DNA from: Serendipita indica DSM 11827
Taxonomy: Eukaryota > Basidiomycota > Agaricomycetes > Sebacinales > Serendipitaceae
Length of the DNA stretch: 64,000 nucleotides
Assembly: GCA_910890315.1 (NCBI GenBank)
Contig: CAJVGD010000045.1
Coordinates: forward strand, 1-64,000
Direction of reading: 5' to 3'
The first letter of the stretch is position 1; every line of letters starts with the position of its first letter. Positions 22,007 through 33,661 of this stretch are shown piece by piece. Both the position numbers and the translations under genes were made by a program. A model generated the notes under the pieces. The model did not search any database. It worked only from the letters and a program-made list of their open reading frames with translations, and was not told where the DNA came from.

Positions 22007-22300
22007 TGGGCCTCGTACTGACCTTCCGCTCTAGCCATGGTTTAGGCCCCGTACGCCGTCTGTCCTTTTCGTCTGCCTTTGCTATTGCAACTTCGAAGGA
22101 AGTGGAGATGCATGAGCACGGATTGCTGGATTTTGCGTGTGCTCGCCGCTTTGCAGACTTTGTCGTGGACTTGGTGCGGTTGGTGTGCGTCGAGGTCGAC
22201 ATGAACGACGACCGGAATAGCAGCTGGACGCTGGAGGGCGTGTACAAGGAGCGCCAGGTCAAATGGATCCGTCGTGGTAGACTCTAAGCCAGGGTTTGTG
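22007..22300 (+). other. Coding-like insert or rearranged segment upstream of DHHC
   Basis: The plus strand reads MEMHEHGLLDFACARRF, then VDLVRLVCVEVDMNDDR and stops at 22285-22287. It replaces the sequence found upstream of the DHHC fragments at 9.5 and 15.7 kb. Only a short piece around 22238-22258 (gtacaaggagcgccagg) is shared with those copies. It looks like a gene fragment joined to the DHHC 5' end. The function is not recognised. Confidence 0.35.
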
Positions 22301-22455
22301 ATGCATCTGTTAACTGCGATAGGCCTGATTGCCATTTATGGTAATTGACTACAAGCCCCATATGTAGACTTCTAGTGAGTACGCTGCGTCATAGTGGCGC
22401 ATCATAGTGGCCCATCTTGACCACTTACTCTGTCGTTTTCCACTTGGTTTTGGAC

Positions 22456-24693
22456 ATGGCATCCCTCACATCCACGTCCATTCGATACCCCATGTTCTGC
22501 CTGTTGCTCCTGCTCGCGTATGCTAATGCCTTTACCTTTCGTTTCTCGTCTCCACCAGCCCAATGCGCCCGTATGAGAGCCATTTGGCAAGGCGGCTCTC
22601 CACCGTACACGCTCCTCATGGTCCCAGTCGACTTTATGCCCCAGGGAACAGAAACTAGAGTCATCTTTGAACGCACCGTCACCACGGGTAATCAACTCGA
22701 GTTTACATTTCCCTTTCCTGCGCGTACAAGGTAACCTTAGTTGCTATTGCCTTGCTGTCCTTGCTAATGCCATCCAGATTTGCAGCCATCATGAGCGACT
22801 CGACGGGCTTTGGCACTGGAGGAACGTCGCCTCTGCTCACCGTTCAATCCTCCAACTCGTCATCCTGTCTATCCACCACACCCTCGGCCCCCGAATTCTA
22901 CTTCTTCCTCTCGTCACCTACACTCACCCAATGCTCGCCTGTTCATATTTCATGGGACACTCCCTCTGCTCCACCAGTCACTGTCTATGGAATCATTCCC
23001 CGCGGACAATCCTTTGATCTCAACGCGGCTTCCCGTGCAAATGGAGGTCGTGGATTCGACTGGACTGTCAATGTTCGTAGCGGCACTCAGTTCTTCTTTG
23101 TCGTCGGAGACAAGAATGGGAGTGGAAAGGGAGGGAGTTCAGATGTAACAACCATTCGAGGAGGGTCAAGTGCCTGTATCGATGCCAGTTCACCTAGCCA
23201 GACGGCAGATTCAGGGGTGGGAGGAACTGAACCACTGCCATCTTCTGGAACTACTGGCTCTGGACCAGATTCTAGTGGTTCAGGCTCGAGCTCTAGCACG
23301 ACTGGTAACGGCAATGGATCTGGATCTGGCTCTGGCAGTACTGATGGAGGAGGAAATACGGACGGTGCAAGTGGCTCTACCAATGGAGGAAATCCAGGAC
23401 AAGGTGGAACCAATACGGCTGGCTCAGGTGGTGGCACAGTCTATGGACCTCTTGACCCTACCTCGCCAGCACAAGCAGCCAAGTACGTAGCACTACTCTT
23501 CTGTACACTCCTTTTAGTATAATCTACAGTCTCTCTTTCATATCCACTGACTCTTTTCCAGCGAGAATGACCATCGTCAGTCCAAACTCGGATTGATCCT
23601 GGGCCTTGTACTCGGATTATCAGGACTAGGCCTCGTCGTAGGGTTCTGCTTACTCGCTTACAAACGACACAAGCGTCAAGTCGAACGACGAGACAACCAA
23701 CGCGCACGTCTACTCGCAACGTCAGACGTGTCGGAAGTACACCTACCGGCATCGTCCAATTTTCGCGATATGCCGCATACACGACCGACAGCACGATGGC
23801 CAGGGACAAGTTTGGAAAACCTGGGCTCGACATTTCGCACTACGCCATTCGTCTGGCCACTCACCGGGAGTGCAAGTGGACGCGCGAGTCCAGATCCACG
23901 CGTCGTTTCACCCTACCTCCCACTAGATCATACACGAGGGCAAGTCGACGGCATCTCCACACCCGACAATGTCGCTGTTGGAAGCACGACGGCCCGTCCG
24001 CAACTCGAAAATCGGAGCACGAGTTCCGGAATTCTACGACGTTTACGGAGTGCACGGTCTGGACTCGGATTTCCATTCGGTGGGAATAGTCGCAATACAA
24101 GCAACAGCGGCTACAAGAGTCTGGCAGACGAAAACTCGACGCCAAGCAGTAACATGCGCAACGCAACGACGGGTCCCTCTTCCGGCTCGCTATCACTCTC
24201 CACACCATCTCCATTTGTACCACCGCCAATAGGCCACTTGCCTCACGATTCCAACGACTCGAGTGGCTCGTCGGCGATGAGATCACGCATCGAACACAAG
24301 AGCCCACTCCCACCAAGCTATCGACAACACGTGAGCAATACAAGCCACGGCTCACATGGCTCGCGCTTCTCCGCATCAGGACACCCACTCCCCAACCAAA
24401 ATCAACAACCACAACTCCCATCAAGCCAAGCGCACCAAGACACGGCAGCTTATCCATCGGATGGAAATCCATTCAACGACGGGCTCGCGGTGCCGATTTC
24501 AATCGCACCTGGTCGTCTCGAGTCCACGCCACTTGGTCCGCGACCGCTCGCGGGTGCACGTGAAGATTCGTTTTCTGGGTTGAGCGCGAGTTTGCTTCGG
24601 AGACCGGATATGGCGAGGTTGGATACGGGTGGGAGTATCTGGGAAGTTCCGCCAACGTACAATAGCCTCGCTCGTCAACGAGGTCTTGAATGA
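22456..24693 (+). CDS. Single-pass cell-surface protein with Ser/Gly-rich stalk
   Basis: Three exons (22456-22730, 22778-23482, 23562-24693) give 703 residues. A signal peptide (MFCLLLLLAYANAF) is followed by an extracellular domain of about 190 residues, with few cysteines and one SACIDASS site, and then a stalk rich in Ser, Gly, Thr and Asn. One membrane span follows (LGLILGLVLGLSGLGLVVGF), with a basic stop-transfer KRHKRQVERR. The long cytosolic tail is rich in Ser/Pro and ends in PPTYNSLARQRGLE. Such proteins are common in Agaricomycetes and look like wall or surface sensors, but no family name can be assigned. The ATG at 22456 was chosen over one 13 codons upstream because it gives a cleaner signal peptide. 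Confidence 0.8.
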
Positions 24694-24987
24694 TCTTTGA
24701 TGAAATGGACACCATGATTTAGAATAGTGTATTCGTAAATTGTACATGGCAACAAGGACAATGACTGTTGGGAATAGAATTGATAAATTAATCAAGCTAA
24801 CAATAGGAGTAAATGGCAACAGCAGAATGCGCGACCCATGGCTCGATAGATATACTCCTCACCATGCTGTAGGTGACAACGATGCGTTCAAGGGGTTCTC
24901 GCTTCCTGGACCTCTATCGACGCGCACGTGAACTTTGATATGTATTGAATCGAGATGCCGAATCTTGTTGCGCTCACCCGCTACATA

Positions 24988-27900
24988 TCATTGATTAATG
25001 CTGTCTCGGACTTTTGTCCATGAAGGGCCACAGTGGAAATGAGCGAAGTCGAATTTGGTCGGGTAGGGAGGGCTGGACGTTGGTAAGTTGAGGAGGAGTG
25101 GAGACGCTAATGAGAGCCGATTGTCTGGTGGAACCCAAAATAGAAGCTTCCCTGAGAGATGCACCCAACCGTCATCAGAGAGAGTAAATGTTCGGAGCTG
25201 GGAAAGCATAACTTTCAATAAAGCCAGGGTATTTTGATGCGAGATAAGGCCATCCTGGATTGACTGGCTCAACTGACCATTATGGTTGGATAACTCGGCT
25301 ACGGGAATTTGTAAGCTTCCGGCATCACGGGGGGAAAAGGAATGAAGGGAAACGAACCAAATGCGGTGTTCCATAGTGCAATTGTGCTGCCAGCCGGAAC
25401 CGACGTGATTTCCAAGCCGTCTGGTGAGAATGCAACGGCGCCTCCCCAGTCTGTGTGGCCTCGGAGTGGGTCTCCCAACGACTGGCCCGTCTCCGCATTC
25501 CATAGTCGAATCGTATTATCATCCGAGCCAGAGACGATTCGCGAGCCGTCTGGTGAGAATGCGACGGCCCTGACCCAGTTTGTGTGGCCTCGGAGTGGGT
25601 CTCCCAACGACTGGCCCGTCTCCGCATTCCATAGTCGAATGGTATGATCGCGCGAGCCAGAGACGATTCGCGAGCCGTCTGGTGAGAATGCGACGGCGGT
25701 GACCGAGTTTGTGTGGCCTCGGAGTGGGTCTCCCAACGACTGGCCCGTCTCCGCATTCCATAGTCGAATGGTATGATCGCCCGAGCCAGAGACGATTCGC
25801 GAGCCGTCTGGTGAGAATGCGACGGCGCTGACCCAGTTTGTGTGGCCTCGGAGTGGGTCTCCCAACGACTGGCCCGTCTCCGCATTCCATAGTCGAATGG
25901 TATGATCGCCCGAGCCAGAGACGATTCGCGAGCCGTCTGGTGAGAATGCGACGGCGCTGACCCAGTTTGTGTGGCCTCGGAGTGGGTCTCCCAACGACTG
26001 GCCCGTCTCCGCATTCCATAGTCGAATGGTATGATCGCCGAGCCAGAGACGATTCGCGAGCCGTCTGGTGAGAATGCGACGGCGGTGACCGAGTTTGTGT
26101 GGCCTCGGAGTGGGTCTCCCAACGACTGGCCCGTCTCCGCATTCCATAGTCGAATGGTATGATCGCCCGAGCCAGAGACGATTCGCGAGCCGTCTGGTGA
26201 GAATGCGACGGCGGTGACCGAGTTTGTGTGGCCTCGGAGTGGGTCTCCCAACGACTGGCCCGTCTCCGCATTCCATAGTCGAATCGTCTTATCATCCGAG
26301 CCAGAGACGATTCGCGAGCCGTCTGGTGAGAATGCGACGGCGCTGACCCAGTTTGTGTGGCCTCGGAGTGGGTCTCCCAACGACTGGCCCGTCTCCGCAT
26401 TCCATAGTCGAATGGTATGATCGCCCGAGCCAGAGACGATTCGCGAGCCGTCTGGTGAGAATGCGACGGCGCTGACCCAGTTTGTGTGGCCTCGGAGTGG
26501 GTCTCCCAACGACTGGCCCGTCTCCGCATTCCATAGTCGAATGGTATGATCGCCCGAGCCAGAGACGATTCGCGAGCCGTCTGGTGAGAATGCGACGGCG
26601 GTGACCCAGTTTGTGTGGCCTCGGAGTGGGTCTCCCAACGACTGGCCCGTCTCCGCATTCCATAGTCGAATCGTCTTATCATCCGAGCCAGAGACGATTC
26701 GCGAGCCGTCTGGTGAGAATGCGACGGCCCTGACCGAGTTTGTGTGGCCTCGGAGTGGGTCTCCCAACGACTGGCCCGTCTCCGCATTCCATAGTCGAAT
26801 CGTCGTATCCCACGAGCCAGAGACGATTCGCGAGCCGTCTGGTGAGAATGCGACGGCGGTGACCGAGTTTGTGTGGCCTCGGAGTGGGTCTCCCAACGAC
26901 TGGCCCGTCTCCGCATTCCATAGTCGAATCGTGTGATCGTGCGAGCCAGAGACGATTCGCGAGCCGTCTGGTGAGAATGCGACGGCCCTGACCCAGTTTG
27001 TGTGGCCTCGGAGTGGGTCTCCCAACGACTGGCCCGTCTCCGCATTCCATAGTCGAATCGTGTTATCATCCGAGCCAGAGACGATTCGCGAGCCGTCTGG
27101 TGAGAATGCGACGGCCCTGACCGAGTTTGTGTGGCCTCGGAGTGGGTCTCCCAACGACTGGCCCGTCTCCGCATTCCATAGTCGAATCGTCTTATCCCAC
27201 GAGCCAGAGACGATTCGCGAGCCGTCTGGTGAGAATGCGACGGCCCTGACCGAGTTTGTGTGGCCTCGGAGTGGGTCTCCCAACGACTGGCCCGTCTCCG
27301 CATTCCATAGTCGAATCGTCTTATCATCCGAGCCAGAGACGATTCGCGAGCCGTCTGGTGAGAATGCGACGGCCCTGACCCAGTTTGTGTGGCCTCGGAG
27401 TGGGTCTCCCAACGACTGGCCCGTCTCCGCATTCCATAGTCGAATCGTCGTATCCCACGAGCCAGAGACGATTCGCGAGCCGTCTGGTGAGAATGCGACG
27501 GCGGTGACCGAGTTTGTGTGGCCTCGGAGTGGGTCTCCCAACGACTGGCCCGTCTCCGCATTCCATAGTCGAATCGTGTGATCGTGCGAGCCAGAGACGA
27601 TTCGCGAGCCGTCTGGTGAGAATGCGACGGCGGTGACCGAGTTTGTGTGGCCTCGGAGTGGGTCTCCCAACGACTGGCCCGTCTCCGCATTCCATAGTCG
27701 AATCGTGTGATCGTGCGAGCCAGAGACGATTCGCGAGCCGTCTGGTGAGAATGCGACGGCCGTGACCCAGTTTGTGTGGCCTCGGAGTGGGTCTCCCAAC
27801 GACTGGCCCGTCTCCGCATTCCATAGTCGAATCGTGTTATCCCACGAGCCAGAGACGATTCGCGAGCCGTCTGGTGAGAATGCGACGGCGGTGACCGAGT

Positions 27901-30900
27901 TTGTGTGGCCTCGGAGTGGGTCTCCCAACGACTGGCCCGTCTCCGCATTCCATAGTCGAATCGTCTTATCATCCGAGCCAGAGACGATTCGCGAGCCGTC
28001 TGGTGAGAATGCGACGGCCCTGACCCAGTTTGTGTGGCCTCGGAGTGGGTCTCCCAACGACTGGCCCGTCTCCGCATTCCATAGTCGAATCGTGTTATCA
28101 TCCGAGCCAGAGACGATTCGCGAGCCGTCTGGTGAGAATGCGACGGCCCTGACCGAGTTTGTGTGGCCTCGGAGTGGGTCTCCCAACGACTGGCCCGTCT
28201 CCGCATTCCATAGTCGAATCGTGTGATCGTGCGAGCCAGAGACGATTCGCGAGCCGTCTGGTGAGAATGCGACGGCGGTGACCCAGTTTGTGTGGCCTCG
28301 GAGTGGGTCTCCCAACGACTGGCCCGTCTCCGCATTCCATAGTCGAATCGTCTTATCATCCGAGCCAGAGACGATTCGCGAGCCGTCTGGTGAGAATGCG
28401 ACGGCGGTGACCGAGTTTGTGTGGCCTCGGAGTGGGTCTCCCAACGACTGGCCCGTCTCCGCATTCCATAGTCGAATGGTATGATCGCCCGAGCCAGAGA
28501 CGATTCGCGAGCCGTCTGGTGAGAATGCGACGGCGGTGACCGAGCTTGTGTGGCCTCGGAGTGGTTCTCCCAACGACTGGCCCGTCTCCGCATCCCATAG
28601 TCGAATCGTATTATCATACGATCCAGAGACAATGCGTGAGCCGTCTGGTGAAAATGCGATTGCCATGACCATATTTGTATGTCCCCGAAGCGCTTCTGGA
28701 AGTCCCCGGTATGTCTTCTCCAGCCCTCTAGTCACTTTGAGAGTGTTCTTATACATATCTAACCCCTCAATATGCAGATGCGATTCTGTAGGTGTGAACG
28801 GAAGCGCCGAGATGTAGATGTGCGGAGCACTCTCTTGAATAGGTACTGAAAATGCCATCATAAACCGCATCACTTCACTTATGCGGCTCTTAGCCTCTTT
28901 TTCAACCTTTCCTTTGTTAAAAATGCGAATATATTGAGGCGAGCCACTCACAGTATTGCGCGTCACAGCTCGGAGCCCATCTATAGCTCGAGGCAGTCCT
29001 CCAATCAGGCTCAGGACCTCCATCCAATATAGTACATATGGAACTCGAATAATCTGTTCAACTTCATTTCTGAGCTTGCTTCTCCATTTGCTATCCGTTT
29101 CGGCCATATGAAACGGCCAGTGTAAACTCGCATATCGAACGTTCATTCTGATGAACTTTGATATTCTTGCCTCTAGATCCGGCATCTCTCTGTTTCGATA
29201 GAAGGACGACTCGATTTCACATATATTGAACTTGAGGCCTTCCTTCGGTGCTTGAAGATTATTGAAACCCCACGATGCAATTTGACCGTGCGCATTGGCG
29301 ATATCTATATACATTCCACTCAGCTCTTTGAGGTCTGGGCCTAGACAGCGCCGTCGCAGATATTCCACAAGAGTAGGGTGACGAAACTGAATGACTTTTG
29401 TTGCTTCATCTTCGATAAGAACACTTCCAAGGTTTCGAATCAACCCTTGGAATTTCCCCGTAGTCTGCTATGCTTGAGAATATTATCAAGATCCTCGGCG
29501 GTAAGTGGTTCGAATGCAGCGAGGAGTAGCGCAAGCATGCTCCACATGATGGTATGGTATTTGGGATCTGTCCTCTCGAAGATGAGTTTGTATACCTCGT
29601 CGATCTCTCCAGTTTGGTCCGCTGAGACCAACGAGCCATATATGCTCTCAGGCGCTTCCCATGTCGTTTCATTGTTGATCATCCGACATGCGGTACTGGC
29701 CCAGATGAACAACCCGCTCGACTTCTCAATCAGCCGTTGCCTCTTGTCCTGGGGCAGAACGGTGTAGAGTGATTGGTGGACATAGGCGGCGATGTCATCC
29801 ACGTTGTCACGATGTTTAATATCGTGGAGTCGGTCTTCCAGTTTAGATTTGATCGAGAGTGGCTGAAGAACTGATTCGATGACAGGGTCTGGCCGACTCG
29901 TAATGAAGATCTTGACGTTCCTGCTTTCTCGAACGGCTTTAGCGAGCGTGTCGAGAAGCTCCCTTCGCTGAGGTCCGGATTTGCACTCGTCTATAGCGTC
30001 GACAATGAGAACTACACGCTCCTGTCGATAGCGGAGTGGATCGGTGATGAGTGTGCGGAACTGTTCTTCAAGTGAGCTTCGCATGATCGAAGGATTTCGC
30101 TTCACAGCATCTGCGACGTGCGGTGCGAGTTCTGGAATGTGATGGACAAGATCTCTTGCCATAGTCGAACAGAACTTTTCGGTGGTCGATGTATCGTTAT
30201 TGGACATTGAAAAGAAAAACTGGCCTCCTAGAGCTCTTTCCGTGCGCCACGATGCCGCTACTGACATGGCGACTGTGGACTTGCCGGAGCCAGCTATGTC
30301 GCAAAGCCAGAATATTCGTTTATCCGAGGTATCGTCCTCGGCCCAGTTCCGGATTGTCTGGAGAACAGCCTGACGTGTGCCTTGTAGACAGGTGGTGTGT
30401 ACCGAGGATGGGACGAATGCCACCATCGGGAGTTGGAATATGAAAGATGCATCGACTTGGATATTTTAGCGAACCTCTTATTAGCAACTCTTTGCTTACC
30501 GTCCGACTTGGTGGCCTTGGTGTTCCGTTCGATGACCTGAACGCGGTGTCCAATGAACAGATCCAAAGCGGCCTATTTCGCAGGTCAGATTTGACTATAT
30601 GATCGGACGTCCTCACCGTGAATTGCCTATGTCGATCCTCGATCTCTTGGTTGAATTTTAGAATCATCCCAGCGTCGATCCTCACATTTCCGATGGCTGT
30701 AAAAGCACTGCGGCTGGTGCGGCGTCGCTTATGCGCATCATTGACAATGGCACAATGAATATCCTCGAGAAGTCTGCATCAATCAGTCGACTAAGCCAGA
30801 GTTGATGTGCCGACGTACTCGACATAACGAACGAGAGGCTGGCTAAACGCCTCGTCGACAGCCCTATCCTCTGGAGGATACTTTTCGAGAGAGTCGATTT

Positions 30901-31219
30901 GGCTCTCGATAGCCCACATATATTCCTCCAGGCGGCGTACTAGGTCGTTCCAGTCTCCTTGATTGTCATCGATGGTCTATCATGTTCATCAGATATCGCC
31001 ATTCCATGGTTTTGTACTTACCTGCTTGACGTCGATGATTGACTTTGTTGTTTTGCAGGCTGCCTTGAGAGGCGCGAGGATATCCGACGCCTCTGCTACG
31101 TTTGCGACTACATCCAGTGCGATGCTGGCCGCATTTTGGACTTGATCCCTCTTTCTTGAAGATCTTTCTGCAGCAGTAGAGAGACCTTGATTTGGTTTGG
31201 TCGACGTTTGAGGTGGCAT
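24988..31219 (-). CDS. NWD receptor C: N-terminal helical domain, NACHT NTPase, about 26 near-identical WD40 blades
   Basis: The exons mirror A and B: 31022-31219, 30819-30976, 30617-30773, 30500-30572, 28952-30455, 25358-28906 and 24988-25298. The N terminus reads MPPQTSTKPNQ. The P-loop AGSGKST is intact, with VVLIVDAIDE, TSRPDPVIES and the linker following. From 28685 downward about 26 WD40 blades run to a degenerate last blade, then the cap LSDDGWVHLSGKLLFWVPP. The expected protein is about 1,980 residues. The frame is lost once near 29452 (one base short in AAGGCGTTG) and once near 26038 (CCC read as CC). Both are single bases in runs, so assembly error is plausible. Role by family: intracellular recognition receptor with NTP-driven assembly, likely in self/non-self or microbe sensing. 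Confidence 0.87.
25358..28685 (-). repeat. Highly homogenised WD40 array of NWD-C (about 26 units of 129 bp)
   Basis: From blade 3 to blade 25 the 43-residue unit is constant except at four positions, counting G of the GHTN motif as 1: position 5 (S or W), position 7 (T, R or S), position 23 (D, G, H, W or R) and position 25 (K, N, H or T). The remaining DNA of the unit looks identical between copies. The four codons combine freely, so halves of the unit have been shuffled. Twenty-six is not a multiple of seven. Confidence 0.93.
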
Positions 31220-31694
31220 TGCCAACGCGGATGGCTCCAAGGTCGGCGTCTGCCACTCTCTGCCGCGTGCTCTCAACGAGCCTCGATCACGTACTCTGTG
31301 CTCAGCATATTCAACTCTAGCTAGCAATATCAGGGCCAAACGCATCGTTACGTTCACACTTTGGCGAACCAAGCCAAATAGATTCTTGTAATCATAGAAA
31401 TCTCACAGACACGTCACATAGAATTAATAAATTTCATCCTAGAGTGAAGCCAATAAAGGAGCGAATAGCAACAACCAGATGTGTGCTTAGGGGTGGAATG
31501 CACGGGGTGGATGCGGGGGGAGGAATTCGTTATAGGAGCGAGCGGGAGGTTTACGTTGTCCAAAAATGTCCAATATGCCAAACACGACTTGTTCTCTCGA
31601 GCCACGACTCGATTCAAAAACCAAAGACCCAAATGCACCACTCGTCTAGAGAGTCAAACGCCCGACCCTCTAGAGAGTCAAATGCCCGACTCGT
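31220..31694. other. Intergenic: NWD-C upstream and chitin deacetylase 3' flank
   Basis: The first 40 bp beyond the NWD-C start (ggctccaaggtcggcgtctg and onward) resemble the region just before NWD-A and NWD-B. The rest does not, and no DHHC fragment is present here. A short direct repeat (ctagagagtcaaacgcccga-like) occurs at about 31645-31690. Confidence 0.45.
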
Positions 31695-33444
31695 CTAAAA
31701 GAGGAGAGCCGATCCAAAGACCAACGACGCAACGACGGCAAATGCGTTGACAGAAAGTTGGAATCCAGCATTGGGATCATCGGAACCAGGCGTAGCCGTC
31801 GACGACGCGACGCGGGTGAGGGTACGTGTAACGGTACCATCCGCAACGACCGTCGTCTGCAATGTCGTTCCCTCGTTATCACTGCCCGTCAAGGCAGCGA
31901 CATAGGCTGGGTTACCCATATCCGAATTCGTCTCGAGGTACGCATCGCGGAGCGACAACTTGCCCTGTCCATCCGAACGAGCAAGGCACTCGGTGACCGT
32001 CTTGAGATTCCACCTGGGGTTGTGGGCCTGTGCGTACGGAATGGTGTAACCAATAGCGAGGTTGACCGACTCGACGTAAATGTCGTGTTGGAGGACGACG
32101 ACACCTTGCTGTGTAGGCGAGTACGAGACGGACGACGTGTTGGCGAATTGCGGAGAGCTGTCCATGATGCGCTCAAACTGGGCCTGGTTAGCGACGGACT
32201 GGACCGTGCCGGCGTGGACACGCCAATCTAGACGGATCCGTTGAGTTAATAATGTCGTCTTGGCAAAGAAGTTGCTTACCTTGTGTGTCCCATTGAATCG
32301 AATCACCGCCCGCCGGCACGCCTTCTCGGCTGGCCGTCCAAAGAACGGGTCTCATTCCCATGGCAAGGGCAATTGCTCTAAATTGGTGCCGGTGAGGGGA
32401 CGCCAAGGCCGAGCGACGGAGGGCGCTTACCTGACACGGTCGTCAATATCGCCGTATGGAGGGCGGAACGTCAGCGGAGTGACGCCAATCACGTCTCGAA
32501 TAGCCTTGCGTGTCCAGCCAAGCTCGGCAACAATCTGCGACATGTTAGAAAGCATTGCCAAAAAGCAATGTCTAGGAGCGCACCTGCTCATTGGTGAGAG
32601 TCGTGAGCGCCGAGTGACTCCAAGTGTGACCTGAAATTTCATGATTGTTCATGTACTCGTAAACGACGATTTCCGGACGAGAAATGACACGAGCGCCGAC
32701 GACGTAAAAGGTGGCCTTGACGCCTGGAGAGGCGTTTGCGGCACCCTCTGCATTGGAATTGGACGGGAGCGAGTTAAGATAGGTCAAAAGCTTGTTTGTG
32801 TAGAACCCGGGACCGTCATCGTATGTGTGACCCCAATCCCATTGGTCCTTGCACTGGCTAATGTCCGTGTCGCGGAGGCAGCCACCGCACGTCCACCAGC
32901 ATTGGCCGTTTGCGCCTGCATTGGCGAGTGCAGCTGCGTTGCGGGCGTCTCCACAATCAACGGTAGGGTTGACGGCAATATTGGGGATATTATGACCCTC
33001 GAGTTCCTTGAGCCACTCTTGAACTTCTGGCGAGTTTGTGGGAGGAATAGAGGCGAGATCTGGCCATTGGCTGGGTACAATGGTGTCTGATTCTTGTTAG
33101 CTATAGTCCACTGGTAATAAGTAAGACGTACAAGCAGGAAGCGGAGGTGCATTGCTAATAGGAGGCTGTTGACCAGCGGTATAGGTAGCGATGACGGGGA
33201 GAGTGTTCTCGGTATAAGTCACGGGCGTCGCGGTAATGGACGCGAGCGGAGGGACATCATAAGCAGGACCAGTGGGATAGGGCGTGGGCTGAGACTGGCG
33301 TTTGACGAGGTCTGGATTCTGGACAACTGGCGTGGGCATTGGAACGCGCTTTCGCAAAAACTCTGGAGGCGCATGGTCACCACAGGCGACGACCGAGGAG
33401 ACAGAGGCAGCGACAACGACGAGGACTTTGGCGAGAGACGCCAT
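31695..33444 (-). CDS. Chitin deacetylase (CE4), probably GPI-anchored
   Basis: Secreted or wall-bound enzyme that removes acetyl groups from chitin to give chitosan. Five exons (33132-33444, 32584-33086, 32431-32534, 32280-32377, 31695-32227) give 516 residues. Visible features: a signal peptide (LVVVAASVSSVVAC); a Cys-containing lead-in; the first CE4 motif HTYDDGPG with the metal and base aspartates; the second motif SGHTWSHS with the zinc histidines; RPPYGD; and DWRVH. Then come LQHD with the late catalytic histidine and a Ser/Thr-rich tail ending in a hydrophobic stretch (AFAVVASLVFGSALLF), typical of a GPI signal. All active-site motifs are intact. Confidence 0.93.
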
Positions 33445-33661
33445 TTTAGAAATTACGAGGGGAAGAGGAAGAGAGCAAGATCAACAAGCAGCAACGGAGC
33501 GGGAAAATAAAACGAAATGCGAGGAAAGGTCTTGGCACTTGGTAGTGGCAATGCTCACCACCTGCAAATATTCTTGAATTCTGACCATCCTGGGCGACAG
33601 GGCACTGGATGGATGAAACAAATGGTAATTCATCACTATTTGGTATTTACAACACTAACCA
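33445..33661. promoter_or_regulatory. Divergent promoter between chitin deacetylase and Ser/Pro-rich gene
   Basis: The two start codons are 217 bp apart on opposite strands, so the genes must share or overlap promoters. No clear TATA box was found. Confidence 0.4.

Noticed and set aside
25519-28632. A 1,037-codon reading frame on the minus strand in a second frame of the WD40 array, and many open plus-strand frames opposite it.
   Set aside because: The 129-bp unit is a multiple of three, so any frame free of stops in one unit stays open through the array. The real frame is the one that yields WD40 blades.
25358-28685. CRISPR-like appearance of identical direct repeats.
   Set aside because: The repeats are contiguous coding units of 129 bp with no unique spacers, in a eukaryotic gene.
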